From a virus: a stretch of DNA of 59,071 nucleotides. Location of the stretch: positions 1 through 59,071 of the IMG/VR virus record IMGVR_UViG_3300049053_000020. One strand, written 5' to 3'. The notes under the pieces were generated by a model. It was not told where the DNA came from. It was given only the letters and a program-made list of their open reading frames with translations, and did no database searches. A program made the position numbers and the translations under genes. Positions 40,883-49,435 of this stretch are shown here, one piece after another (position 1 is the first letter of the stretch; every line of letters begins with the position of its first letter).

Positions 40883-41751
40883 TTTCTTCTGTCTTTACCA
40901 GGTAATTCAATCCAGTTAAACATTTCGCGCATGCGAGACCGAACCCGTTTGTCATACTTCTGCTCTATCTCATCACCGGTAAGATTGGTTGTCATGTGAA
41001 AGAACGGGAACATATCATGACTGGGACTATCGCTGTAAATAGAAGTTATGATTCTGTTCATAACGTTCTCCCTGTTGCCGTAGTGGTTTTTAATTTCCTC
41101 GTCGCCAAAGTCATCAAAGCATATTCCAATCGGACTTTGATAGAAGTAAGACGGTATACGTTCACATGCCCATGGCTGGTTAAACCGTTCGATGATCTTA
41201 TCTCCATCTTGCTCGAAAAACCTTGTTATTTTGGTTGTAGGCATGACCACAAAGCATGCGCGTCGGTTGATCGAGAATAGTTCCATGAAAACAGTTTTGC
41301 CCGTCCCGCGTTCTTTACTGTGCAAGCAAATGCCTTTCTTTAGCGAGTAAGGTTGCACGATATTCCCGGCCTTGTCCTTAAATCCATGCTTTTCAAACTC
41401 GGGATTGGCAGAAAAGTAAAGGCACAACAGATTGAATATGCCCCGATTATCTTCATCAAGTTCAAAATAAAAGGGTAAAGATTTTGCCCGGGCCCGTATG
41501 TGTAATCTCAATTCGTCTGTTGACCAGGGTGACAACATGTCTTTAATTTTTTCAGTTTGGTCTTGTTTCTTTTTCTGCTCTTCCAGTGTTCGAAACTTTG
41601 TCATTCGTGCGTAATTGAGCGCCGCCTCGGTTTCTTCTGGCGTCAACTCAACGCCGCTAAAGTCCGGTATGCCCTGTGGAAGCAGTTTGTTTAGTGGTTG
41701 TGCGTCCTGATTGGTTCTTTCCATTTCGATCTGAGTTAAACGATTGGACAA
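40879..41751 (-). CDS. DnaC-like helicase loader ATPase
   Basis: 290 residues. The P-loop is HSKERGTGKTVF, Walker B GICFDDFGDE, sensor-1-like MTTNLTGDEI and an arginine-rich end (KRVRSRMREMF). This is the plan of phage DnaC/DnaI-type loaders, which put host replicative helicase on DNA. The start at 41751 overlaps the initiator-like gene by 95 bases; an ATG at 41724 would cut that to 68. Confidence 0.72.
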   Translation of the reverse strand: MSNRLTQIEMERTNQDAQPLNKLLPQGIPDFSGVELTPEETEAALNYARMTKFRTLEEQKKKQDQTEKIKDMLSPWSTDELRLHIRARAKSLPFYFELDEDNRGIFNLLCLYFSANPEFEKHGFKDKAGNIVQPYSLKKGICLHSKERGTGKTVFMELFSINRRACFVVMPTTKITRFFEQDGDKIIERFNQPWACERIPSYFYQSPIGICFDDFGDEEIKNHYGNRENVMNRIITSIYSDSPSHDMFPFFHMTTNLTGDEIEQKYDKRVRSRMREMFNWIELPGKDRRK

Positions 41752-42472
41752 TGCTTTGAAAATGTTTGTTCACCTGAGAAAGGGAATAGCCGCCAAACAG
41801 CGTGTGAGCCCGAATAAAGACCACTAACTCTCCCCACCTACATTTTATCGGCTCGATGTTTTTAGGCCGCGTAACATCTCCTGGTAGCTTCTGCCAGCTT
41901 GCAATCTTCTTTGCTGTCTCCAGCAACGCCGGGAAGTCTGTCGTTTGATCGGTGGGGTAATCTGGGTTAAGGGCTTTGAACTGCTGAAGCATGTCAGGCA
42001 CGATGCCTTGCGGAATTGTTTCCCCCACACCCCCTTCTTTATTTTCTTCTTCATATTCATCTCCATCTCCATCTCCTAAAGGCTTTTTTTGGCTTTCAGT
42101 TGGGTTATCGTTGGGTTTTGTTTGGGTTTCATCTGGGTTTTGTTTGGGTTTATTTTTAGGGGGTCGGCCGCCATTTTTCCCATTATTGGACTGTTTTGAA
42201 GAATGTCGCTTTGCGCGTTGTAATGAATTTTCTAGCCATTCAATGAAATATTTACCGTCCTCATCTTGCTTTAAAACCAGTTCGATTCCTGGCCAACATT
42301 CTTCAAAATCTTTACTAAGAACTTTTTTAATTTGATCTAAAGACAAATGGCCAACTTTGCGCTGAAACACTCTCAGGTCTGTGTAGGCGCCACGCTCCAG
42401 CCGGTTCATATGAGCCATGTCCCGCGCTTCGTCTCCATCGTAATGCGTATAGCAAAAATCTTCTTTAGCCAC
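41657..42472 (-). CDS. DUF1376-like replication initiator protein
   Basis: 271 residues. The N-terminus (DGDEARDMAHMNRLERGAYTDLRVFQRKVGHLSLDQIKKVL) resembles DUF1376/winged-helix initiators of phages. A hydrophilic Asn/Pro/Glu-rich linker spans 90-150, then a C-terminal helical region. In many phages such a protein precedes the helicase loader and binds the origin. Pairing with the DnaC-like gene supports it. Confidence 0.6.
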   Translation of the reverse strand: MAKEDFCYTHYDGDEARDMAHMNRLERGAYTDLRVFQRKVGHLSLDQIKKVLSKDFEECWPGIELVLKQDEDGKYFIEWLENSLQRAKRHSSKQSNNGKNGGRPPKNKPKQNPDETQTKPNDNPTESQKKPLGDGDGDEYEEENKEGGVGETIPQGIVPDMLQQFKALNPDYPTDQTTDFPALLETAKKIASWQKLPGDVTRPKNIEPIKCRWGELVVFIRAHTLFGGYSLSQVNKHFQSIVQSFNSDRNGKNQSGRTTTKQTASTGHTGL

Positions 42473-42502
42473 AGTGACAGTTTTATAGGTTGGCGTTTTG
42501 GG

Positions 42503-42706
42503 TTATCTTCTCATTTCCCAGTTAGCTTTCTTTACTTCGCTCTCGTATCGCTCTCTTCTTTCTTCAATGTATTTTTTCAGGTCAGGTCTAAGATCCAGAT
42601 TTGCCAATATCCACAGCATATACCTGGCAGGGACGTTCTTTAGTTCATACCCCTGGTATTTGCCGAACAGCATAAGACTTGTATCTGTGAGTGGCTGGCC
42701 GGTCAT
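42503..42706 (-). CDS. DUF3820-like small protein
   Basis: 67 residues. LMLFGKYQGYELKNVPARYMLWILANLDLRPDLKKYI is the DUF3820 signature (fGKykG..l..vP..Yl.W). The family is common in phages next to exonuclease or replication genes, function unproven. Confidence 0.7.
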   Translation of the reverse strand: MTGQPLTDTSLMLFGKYQGYELKNVPARYMLWILANLDLRPDLKKYIEERRERYESEVKKANWEMRR

Positions 42707-42708
42707 AG

Positions 42709-43452
42709 TTAAAAGGGTAAGTCGTCTTTAAACTCATCAGGAATCTTAGCCTTAGCCAATTCCATGTTTTGTTTCAGGCGGTCGTTTTCTTCTTTCAGGG
42801 CTTTATATCGCTTCAGTAAGTCGCCTTCAGGTGATTCTGATCGGAAGTAATTGAAGTGCTCATACATGCTGTTCTGATAATCCCACTTTACCCGGTCAAT
42901 TCTGTCAACATTACTGCGCAGGATATTAATAACGTGATTGGCAATAACACGCTTCTGCCCATGGTTGTAAGCTTCACTGGTTACGCCTTCCAGCGCTATT
43001 TCAAGGGCTTTAAATTGCGTCTTAACATCTTCAAGGAAATTTTTCCCCTTCCATGTAGCTTGAGTTGCTGCTTGATGAAACTGATTTAATACATGGCCGA
43101 GGCGATCGCTCATGTCATTACCGTATCGGTAACTAAGCTTCGATTCGTAGTCTGATATTAACCGTTCAAGCTTTGCGAAGTCACGAATAAAGTCAGATTG
43201 AAGTGTTGTATGTTGCGCAAATAGGCAGTGGCTTTCAGGAATACCAAACACACCGCCTTTAATGACATAGGTAATGGTTGCCCAGCACTGCCGGCCTGTT
43301 TCCTTTTGTTCTGCGTTATCCCATTCAGTATGCTGAACCTCGTCGCCTACTTTGTAATTTCGATCGTTAAGGCGAAACTCAAACGGTTTCTTACCGTCTA
43401 TTATATCCTGAAAGTATGGCGCCCAGGTTTTGATTTTATGAGTTGTTGACAT
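42709..43452 (-). CDS. DUF3850/ASCH-like protein with coiled coil
   Basis: 247 residues from the ATG at 43452 (MSTTHKIKTWAPYFQDIIDG); the upstream in-frame start would translate a hairpin. THKIKTW.PYF..I..G.K.FEFRLNDR.YKVGDEV is the DUF3850/ASCH start, which may bind RNA. The C-terminal 150 residues are helical. Unlike stand-alone DUF3850 proteins it is fused to a long helical part. Confidence 0.58.
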   Translation of the reverse strand: MSTTHKIKTWAPYFQDIIDGKKPFEFRLNDRNYKVGDEVQHTEWDNAEQKETGRQCWATITYVIKGGVFGIPESHCLFAQHTTLQSDFIRDFAKLERLISDYESKLSYRYGNDMSDRLGHVLNQFHQAATQATWKGKNFLEDVKTQFKALEIALEGVTSEAYNHGQKRVIANHVINILRSNVDRIDRVKWDYQNSMYEHFNYFRSESPEGDLLKRYKALKEENDRLKQNMELAKAKIPDEFKDDLPF

Positions 43453-43466
43453 TTTGTCTAATTTAA

Positions 43467-43488
43467 CCCGCCCCCTTTCGGAGACGGG
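43467..43488 (-). terminator. GAAA-tetraloop hairpin before the 42709-43452 gene
   Basis: On the minus strand a 9-bp stem (two G-U pairs) closes a GAAA loop, 14 bases before the ATG at 43452; TTAAATT follows. It may be a weak terminator for the upstream gene or a stabilising leader hairpin. Confidence 0.5.
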
Positions 43489-43714
43489 CAATACTTACGA
43501 CTGTGAAACTATTGTTGATAAAATACCGGTTCAGTATTACGCTCTCTTCCGGCATGAGCTATTTTAGACGGGTTAGTATACGAAGGGCAGTGGATTAATA
43601 ACGGAATATAAAGTTGCTAATAAATTATCATGGAGTGAGAAAGATAATTACAACATTATTTCCACACCGTATAACGGTCATATTTACACGGTTTATTTCC
43701 TCACACTATCCACA
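43489..43714. other. AT-rich gene-free region, candidate replication origin
   Basis: About 210 bp without a gene, beside the replication genes. It holds two DnaA-box-like sites (ATTTCCACA 43658-43666 and CTATCCACA 43706-43714, each one base off TTWTNCACA), the inverted repeat ACCGT-ATA-ACGGT (43666-43678) and repeated ACGG steps in an AT-rich stretch. Suggestive of an origin, not proof. Confidence 0.35.
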
Positions 43715-43886
43715 CATTGAAGGCGAACCGACCGCTGTTGTCTCTACTTTGAATCCTGGTAGATAATCGAATCTTTGCTGCACTCTCAATCTTCTCAATA
43801 TCTTTTAGCAGGTCGATAAAATCCCTGCAGGTTGCATCAGGGTTTTCGGCAATCATTTCATCTACCAGCTTTATCTGCTGTTCCAT
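43701..43886 (-). CDS. Small hypothetical protein
   Basis: 61 residues from the ATG at 43886. A helical, acidic N-terminal half (MEQQIKLVDEMIAENPDATCRDFIDLLKDIEKIESA) and a basic end. Unknown; its end overlaps the candidate origin. Confidence 0.48.
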   Translation of the reverse strand: MEQQIKLVDEMIAENPDATCRDFIDLLKDIEKIESAAKIRLSTRIQSRDNSGRFAFNVWIV

Positions 43887-43919
43887 CGTCACGGTAAAGG
43901 GGTTGGGTCACTAAAGGGG

Positions 43920-44261
43920 TTACGCCTGGCTGAACAGTGTCCAATCTTCTTCGGTCATTTGTTCAGTAAATACTTCCGCTGTATCAATGCGCGTGATTTG
44001 CTTTTGTCCGGTCGCTGGCTTATTGTATTCTACCCAACACTGAATAGGACGCATTTCGAATCCGTCAGAAACCTTAACAGAAAGATCATCGCATGCGAGT
44101 TTTACTTTGTCGGCATCGGCTGTATACTTCTTTACAACCTCCTTCTTCTCGGCAAGAATGGCTTTTAGTTTTTTGATCCCTTCGGCAAGGTCGATGGCTA
44201 GCGCATGTGCCTCGGCTTCGCTGTAGTCATGCCGAAACTCTTTTGTTATTAACTCGGGCAT
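43920..44261 (-). CDS. Hypothetical protein next to recombination genes
   Basis: 113 residues from the ATG at 44261 (MPELITKEFRHDYSEAEAHAL). Two long helices (about 11-60) suggest a coiled coil, then a beta part with MRPIQCWVEYNKPATGQKQITR. The upstream bases 44262-44337 are AT-rich and hold no gene. Not recognised. Confidence 0.52.
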   Translation of the reverse strand: MPELITKEFRHDYSEAEAHALAIDLAEGIKKLKAILAEKKEVVKKYTADADKVKLACDDLSVKVSDGFEMRPIQCWVEYNKPATGQKQITRIDTAEVFTEQMTEEDWTLFSQA

Positions 44262-44337
44262 AGTGTTATTGTTTTTGTTAATTGTGATTTTGTTATTTAT
44301 ATATTCACAAGATTCGATATGTTGGGGGTGAAAAAAA

Positions 44338-44946
44338 TTAACCCTCGCGTGACATTTGTTCGTGAGCGACACATTCACCACTACAGAATTTCATTGGTTC
44401 GTGTGTTACAACAGCTTTATCTTCATACCGGTTCTTCCAACTGTTATAGACCGCTTTTCTTCCTCGGCCAATAATTGTGTGATTTATGATTTGTGCTTTA
44501 GGGACAACCTTTCTACAGCGTTGACAACGGTCATGGTCTCCACCGGCTAAAAGGCTATTTTCCTCAGCAATGCGATCTGAAATTTCTTTGGCTAATCTCG
44601 ACGCTTCTGTTCTGTCTATGAAAAGGCGCGGGTTATCATCAATCCATTGCTGGCTATAACTATTATATTGATCATACTTATACCGAACAAACTTTCGATC
44701 AAGCACAAGATTATAGTATACGCTTTCAATCTTCCGAACATCTTCTCTCGTTGGCTTCTTGCCTTGATAGTATGGCAGTTGTTGACTGTTCAAGTGTTCG
44801 TAACCTAACACTGGGATTTCTTTTAATTGCCCATTGTAACCAACCTCGTACACCATAGTCGGCAACCCCGTAAGCGATTTGACAAATTCCTCTGTCTTTT
44901 GCTCAATCAGCCCTTTTATTTCATCCCACTTTTTCTGTAGTGTCAT
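44338..44946 (-). CDS. Zinc-site protein of the recombination block
   Basis: 202 residues. A helical N-terminal half and a C-terminal treble-clef-like site: CQRCRKVV and FCSGECVAHEQ, about 40 residues apart. Likely DNA-binding or nuclease-associated; no HNH motif is certain. Unknown family. Confidence 0.5.
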   Translation of the reverse strand: MTLQKKWDEIKGLIEQKTEEFVKSLTGLPTMVYEVGYNGQLKEIPVLGYEHLNSQQLPYYQGKKPTREDVRKIESVYYNLVLDRKFVRYKYDQYNSYSQQWIDDNPRLFIDRTEASRLAKEISDRIAEENSLLAGGDHDRCQRCRKVVPKAQIINHTIIGRGRKAVYNSWKNRYEDKAVVTHEPMKFCSGECVAHEQMSREG

Positions 44947-44949
44947 AAA

Positions 44950-45384
44950 TTAAAATTTCATTGTTAAATCTGCATTCGCAGGGGGAATCTCAACGTTTAA
45001 ATATTCAGCCGCGAACTGCGCTATTCGTTCTATGTATTCGGAAAACTCTACCTTGTTCAATTGGGTCGTTGTGCCTGGCACCTCGATCAGTAACCCGCCA
45101 TTACCAGGCAATTGAACCGGATTAAACTTTTGCTTTAAAAAGAAATGCGTTTCGTCGTGAGATAAAGAATAACCTATATCACGGAGTCCTTGCTGTATCA
45201 TTTGAACGATTACACCGTGATAATACCGATTTTGGTTGCTGGAACGTTTACTACCTCGCTTCTCGAATTTGATTCGAACATTACGGCCTGGGTTCTGAGC
45301 CGCCCATTCTTTCACTGCGATCTTGTTGTGAATGGCAAGCACCCCGCTGTCGTCGATATGACCTGTCAATTCCAGCTTTTCCAT
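44950..45384 (-). CDS. NinB-like recombination protein
   Basis: 144 residues from the ATG at 45384, which shares a base with the upstream TGA. KRGSKRSSNQNRYYHGVIVQMIQQGLRDIGYSLSHDETHFFLKQKF matches the core of NinB/Orf-like proteins of phages. These bind single-stranded DNA and help RecA-independent recombination. It sits after a RecB-like exonuclease, as in a recombination operon. Confidence 0.65.
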   Translation of the reverse strand: MEKLELTGHIDDSGVLAIHNKIAVKEWAAQNPGRNVRIKFEKRGSKRSSNQNRYYHGVIVQMIQQGLRDIGYSLSHDETHFFLKQKFNPVQLPGNGGLLIEVPGTTTQLNKVEFSEYIERIAQFAAEYLNVEIPPANADLTMKF

Positions 45385-46427
45385 CACTCAACAATTGTGG
45401 CGTTAACTTCAGGGTCGTGGTGGGCAACTACTACCGGCGCCATAAGATCACTGTACTTTCCATAGCAGTACTCCTCTGCAGTCTGGTTGACGATGCAGTC
45501 GGTTACGGGCCGGGTGCTGAATGCCTGCCCTTCTATACGCATGTACTTTTTATTGATAGCCTTGGATGCGTAACGGATTTCAGCTAACGCAAGCATAGCA
45601 TCAACTTCGGCCTGCTCAATATCGCCCGTCCAATCTTTCAGAGACCAATCAGGAGCGATACGCCACTCTTTAGGCGCCCAATTCATGGCTGCATCTATCT
45701 TTACATCAGGGAAGTTTTCCTCCCACAATTGGCGCTCACATTCGATCTGAATGCCATTCGAGCGGTAGAACCCATGCTTGCCTGATTTAAAGTTGATAAT
45801 GGCAGTCTTTTCGACAACCTTGAAGGTTTCCTTTGGCTGGCCTTTATTATCGCCGGTCTTATATACTTCGCCGTGAAAGCCTTTTTCTTTGATCTTCATT
45901 TTGCATACCAGGTCGATAAGAGTGCCGAATCCCTTTTCAGATAGCAACACATACTCAATACCCATCGGCACTACTTCGTGTTCTTGTGCGAAGGCTATGA
46001 AAGCTGTTATATCGTATTTCAGATCATCAGCCCATTTATCGGTTTCAGGCTGCCAGTAGTTGTGTGCTGACAAATACCCGGATACTCTTTCCTGAATGGT
46101 ATCAAAGTCGTAATAGTTCATTGTGAGATAGAACCCGATCTCTTGGTGCATCAATGTGCCGTAATGCTGGCTGAGTTTAACAAGCCGCTCAGCTTCAGCT
46201 AACCCCCACTTGCAGTACCATTCAAGTAATGGCCGTTCCATTGGCGCACATGAGTTAATGGCGGTAGTGAGTGAGGTGTATAGTCGGAACGGCTGTTCAA
46301 GTGAACCGTCTTCGTTTAGACGGATGTATGACCGGCCATTACCGTAGTTCACCCGTCCTACTTTATAAGATGGCAATCGTATTGCATTGGGGTCAAACCA
46401 TTCAGTAGGGACTAATTCGAATTTCAT
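45384..46427 (-). CDS. RecB-like PD-(D/E)XK exonuclease
   Basis: 347 residues. H of YGTLMHQEIG, then GTLIDLVCKMKIK (Asp), and TAIINFKSGKHGF (the DFKxG-like xK motif, here INFKSG) form the active site order of Cas4/RecB-type nucleases. QIECERQLW provides the QxxxY-type helix variant. It should resect dsDNA for annealing recombination. Confidence 0.72.
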   Translation of the reverse strand: MKFELVPTEWFDPNAIRLPSYKVGRVNYGNGRSYIRLNEDGSLEQPFRLYTSLTTAINSCAPMERPLLEWYCKWGLAEAERLVKLSQHYGTLMHQEIGFYLTMNYYDFDTIQERVSGYLSAHNYWQPETDKWADDLKYDITAFIAFAQEHEVVPMGIEYVLLSEKGFGTLIDLVCKMKIKEKGFHGEVYKTGDNKGQPKETFKVVEKTAIINFKSGKHGFYRSNGIQIECERQLWEENFPDVKIDAAMNWAPKEWRIAPDWSLKDWTGDIEQAEVDAMLALAEIRYASKAINKKYMRIEGQAFSTRPVTDCIVNQTAEEYCYGKYSDLMAPVVVAHHDPEVNATIVE

Positions 46428-47191
46428 TGCGCACCTCCCTGTGTTGAATCGGTTAATAATTTTTTATCTGCATCAGCTAACACTTTCTTTTGTTCGATCA
46501 TGGCCGTAGTAATCTTATGCACATTACCACCAGCTGCAACATACTCGCTAACCATTTCAATAGCGTCCTGAGAGAAATTCGGCACCAGGCTAACTACTGG
46601 GTAATTCTTAGCCTCGCCTGGGCTATAACCCGTTTTGCGTTCTATCGTAAGGTTGAAAGGGAAGCCGATAATTGTATTGGCGCGTTCTTTTACAAAGTCG
46701 AATGCCTTTACTATCGATGGAATGGTAGTTGCTTTTGCTTTTGTTTCGAATCTCCAATAACCCATTATGCCTTTAAGTTCCAACAACACGAAACGAAGGG
46801 TAAGCATCACATCCCATTTGAGGGCTTTAACACGCGGGTCGGCAGCGGGTAAGCCATGCACATATGTTCCCTTGCCTTCAAGCGCTGTTGCATCCCATAC
46901 GGAGAACGTAGATCCGTCGCCCCAACCCCAACGTTTACCTTTAACCCAGCTTTCAAAACGTTCATTACAGACCTCGTTGAGGTCATCGCTGATAAAGCAT
47001 ACTGAGAGCTTTGTTGGCTTATCACCGTACTTCATGGTAAACTCATTAGCGAAGTTGCCAGTAGGTTTAAAGTAGTCTAACGAGCGAGGGTAATTACCGT
47101 TGGGGGCTTTCTCCCCTATTTTTACCTTGCCGATCTCCGGCAGCGTACTAGCGGCAGATTCTGATTTTCTGCTCTGTATACGTCCTGTCAT
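46424..47191 (-). CDS. Gp3-like protein, possible recombination partner
   Basis: 255 residues. The start IGKVKIGEKAPNGNYPRSLDYFKPTG and YGDKPTKLSVCFISDD resemble the Gp3-like family (named recombination directionality factor in mycobacteriophage). Here, directly before an exonuclease, a DNA-annealing or ssDNA-binding role is as likely as excision control. ATGA overlap with the exonuclease. No known catalytic residues. Confidence 0.58.
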   Translation of the reverse strand: MTGRIQSRKSESAASTLPEIGKVKIGEKAPNGNYPRSLDYFKPTGNFANEFTMKYGDKPTKLSVCFISDDLNEVCNERFESWVKGKRWGWGDGSTFSVWDATALEGKGTYVHGLPAADPRVKALKWDVMLTLRFVLLELKGIMGYWRFETKAKATTIPSIVKAFDFVKERANTIIGFPFNLTIERKTGYSPGEAKNYPVVSLVPNFSQDAIEMVSEYVAAGGNVHKITTAMIEQKKVLADADKKLLTDSTQGGAQ

Positions 47192-47242
47192 AAAAAAATG
47201 ATTTAACTTTAATCCGATTATGTAATGATTGTGTTTTTAAAA

Positions 47243-47264
47243 GGAGCCCCCGTCTGAGGGCTCC
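47243..47264 (-). terminator. Rho-independent terminator
   Basis: GGAGCCC and GGGCTCC (7 bp) around an 8-base loop, then TTTTAAAAAC on the minus strand. It follows the gene at 47281-47724 and precedes the recombination operon, so it probably divides two early transcripts or allows partial read-through. Confidence 0.7.
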
Positions 47265-47280
47265 GCACCTCCCACTTTAA

Positions 47281-47724
47281 CTATTCTTCAGTTGCTTCGG
47301 CGCTTTCTGTTACTTCCATAGCAGTGTCCTGCGCTGCTGATTCGGTTGCTGCTACTTCCTGGCCTTCTGCTTGCTGTTGAATTGCTTCCTGTTTTGCAGG
47401 GGCTGCTTGCGCGTTAGGGTCCATCATACTCATTGATAACTGATATTGCTCAGTCAGGCATTTAATAGTGTTATTGAATGCGGTGTCGAATTCTTGTTTG
47501 GTAATATTTTGATGATGAGGTTTATCATTCATCAGCTCCGCAATCTTTGCGCTATACCTTTCATCCGATGCAGGAGTAAATGAAATGAGTGCATTATCAG
47601 GCCATACCTGTATGATAGAATGATCGGTAATCGAAACACTTATCGAAAACCGCTTGAAGAAGCTGGGAATTTCAACTTCAATAAATTCTGTTGATTTCTT
47701 TGTCACTTCAATTTGCTTTTTCAT
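47281..47724 (-). CDS. Hypothetical early protein with Ala/Glu/Gln-rich tail
   Basis: 147 residues. Beta-rich N-terminal half (IEVEIPSFFKRFSISVSITDHSIIQVWPDNALISF), then helical, then a low-complexity acidic tail (EVAATESAAQDTAMEVTES). The tail is reminiscent of ssDNA-binding protein tips, but no OB-fold is certain. Ends before a terminator. Confidence 0.5.
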   Translation of the reverse strand: MKKQIEVTKKSTEFIEVEIPSFFKRFSISVSITDHSIIQVWPDNALISFTPASDERYSAKIAELMNDKPHHQNITKQEFDTAFNNTIKCLTEQYQLSMSMMDPNAQAAPAKQEAIQQQAEGQEVAATESAAQDTAMEVTESAEATEE

Positions 47725-47726
47725 AT

Positions 47727-48293
47727 TTATAACTGCTCCTGCGCAGTGTTTAATGTTTTTAGACCTAGCAAAATGTTCTTATTATCCTGTATCTTGAATT
47801 CAAGGCCGCTGCATTCTGTTTGCAACTCTTTTAGTCTTTCTTCTAAATAATTTACCCTTGATTCATACTCTCCTACTCCATATTCAATCGCCTCTGCTAT
47901 TGTTTTGAAATAGGTGTTATCATGCATCATATAACCTTCAACCGTAGTGTTGGGCCAGCCGTAAGCGTCTGTAATAGTGCATAGCAGGGCACCATTTTTT
48001 ACAGTATAAACAGGTAGCGGATTTTCAATTAAATCATTGCTATTTATGATTTCTGAAATTGCCCCACTTTCAACTAATTCATGCAGCTTATCCCAAATGA
48101 AGGTTAGCTCTGTACTGCCTATTGAGGCGCGACCTTTACGGAATGTATCAAGAGCGTAAGTAATTTTATTCGTATTGATATCCAGCTTAATTAGGTCGTG
48201 ACAGAGCGGGCTGCCAATACCGATATAGTCCCCGTAAAAGGCAACCGTATACTCAGTGTCATTTAATAGCTTCCTTAACTTTCTTGCTTGCAT
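47727..48293 (-). CDS. Hypothetical early protein
   Basis: 188 residues from the ATG at 48293 (MQARKLRKLLNDTEYTVAFY). The longer frame start at 48344 would run through a hairpin, so I reject it. The first half is beta-rich (YIGIGSPLCHDLIKLDINTNKITYAL), the end a coiled coil (ESRVNYLEERLKELQTECSG). Not recognised. Confidence 0.52.
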   Translation of the reverse strand: MQARKLRKLLNDTEYTVAFYGDYIGIGSPLCHDLIKLDINTNKITYALDTFRKGRASIGSTELTFIWDKLHELVESGAISEIINSNDLIENPLPVYTVKNGALLCTITDAYGWPNTTVEGYMMHDNTYFKTIAEAIEYGVGEYESRVNYLEERLKELQTECSGLEFKIQDNKNILLGLKTLNTAQEQL

Positions 48294-48517
48294 AGTGTCT
48301 CTTTTTAAAACCCTCTCGCCCCGATCTGACGAGAGGTAATCCATGAAAAATCCGTAGGTGAAGGGCGAGTAAGACTAAACACCCCGATCCACATAAACCG
48401 AGTTCAGAACTACCGGTTGGCAATATTATTCACCGACCGGCTGCGCCCGTACGTGAGCGAATCGTGTGCTGTTTTTAGAAGGTCGGCACCGAGACCACAG
48501 GCGTAAGCCTGAAAGAG
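48294..48517 (-). ncRNA. Structured leader region, possible small RNA or attenuator
   Basis: 224 bases without a convincing gene. On the minus strand it has a GGTC/GACC hairpin (48481-48496), a CAGGC-TTAC-GCCTG hairpin (48498-48511), a GC-rich middle, and a terminator-like stem CCTCTCG/CGAGAGG (48312-48336) followed by GTTTTAAAAAG and then the ATG at 48293. It may be a regulatory leader. No known riboswitch recognised. Confidence 0.42.
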
Positions 48518-48925
48518 TTATTTACAGCTACACTCCATCATTGCGAAGTATTTTCCATCAACTTCATATAGGTTACAGTTGCTATGCCAGCCGCCGCCTA
48601 ACGAATCCAGATAGTTACCAGCATTATTTATTTTCACTCCAAACTCATCTAATGGCCGGGATATCCTCACTGCGAAATAATCTGCTTCAATGCCTCTTTT
48701 ATCAAATCGTTTTTCATTTTCCATGAAATGGTGCCGGTTGCCTTCCTTATCAACTACAGTGATATCGCAAGCCCTATACACGAGTTTCTTTTTGCCGGTG
48801 TGTTGACTGGTTTTCCAAACACTTTTGGTAACAATCTCTTTATTGACGCTTATGCCCGTCTTTTGCGCTAAGTATTCAATCAATCTATGGTAGCAACCTG
48901 GGTCTGATTTATCAAATGTTCTCAT
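48518..48925 (-). CDS. Hypothetical early protein
   Basis: 135 residues, alpha/beta: KSDPGCYHRLIEYLAQKTGISVNKEIV, then VYRACDITVVDKEGNRHHFME, ending in a Cys pair (MECSCK). Unknown. Its stop lies just before the structured region at 48294-48517. Confidence 0.5.
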   Translation of the reverse strand: MRTFDKSDPGCYHRLIEYLAQKTGISVNKEIVTKSVWKTSQHTGKKKLVYRACDITVVDKEGNRHHFMENEKRFDKRGIEADYFAVRISRPLDEFGVKINNAGNYLDSLGGGWHSNCNLYEVDGKYFAMMECSCK

Positions 48926-48999
48926 ATTGATTTTTTAAGAACCAGGCTGGGCGATACCATGCCCGGTTTGCTTTGATCGTACCATTTTAATAAGAGCGT

Positions 49000-49101
49000 T
49001 TAATATCTTCTACGCCAGCAATATCTCCATATCTTCACCGTCAAGTATGCTGCTAACAGCAACCACATCAATGTCTCTATTATCTCAGCGATGGCGGTCA
49101 T
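49000..49101 (-). CDS. Tiny single-pass membrane protein
   Basis: 33 residues: MTAIAEIIETLMWLLLAAYL then a strongly basic end (KIWRYCWRRRY). Its ATG shares a base with the upstream stop (TAATG). The bases 48926-48999 after it hold only a weak hairpin (GGGC/GCCC). Confidence 0.42.
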   Translation of the reverse strand: MTAIAEIIETLMWLLLAAYLTVKIWRYCWRRRY

Positions 49102-49415
49102 TAGTTATACATTTCATAAGGGTTATACGGTTGTTCACTGAATGTGTGATCATATTCATAGCCTGATATATCTTTTACGTCGATAATCTTTGCTCTGCCT
49201 TGCGCCCTTTTTATACGCCGCGCCTCTTTCCTCTCGGGCCGGAAAATGTTACGGATAATGCGAATCAGAATCACAACCAGCGCGAAAAAAACAAAGGCGA
49301 GTATTCCAGGTATCATACGTAAAGGGTTAGGGTTATAGAATTTAATAATTAGTATCACTACGCTGATCACTGCTACAATGGACAATCCAACTGATGTCCA
49401 GAATATAAGTTCCAT
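49101..49415 (-). CDS. Membrane protein with basic tail
   Basis: 104 residues. Two membrane helices (about 4-25 and 36-55), then a basic stretch (RPERKEARRIKRAQGRAK) and an aromatic C-terminus. The basic part would face the cytoplasm. Unknown early-gene function. Confidence 0.52.
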   Translation of the reverse strand: MELIFWTSVGLSIVAVISVVILIIKFYNPNPLRMIPGILAFVFFALVVILIRIIRNIFRPERKEARRIKRAQGRAKIIDVKDISGYEYDHTFSEQPYNPYEMYN

Positions 49416-49435
49416 TGGGTAGATTGTTTTTCGTG

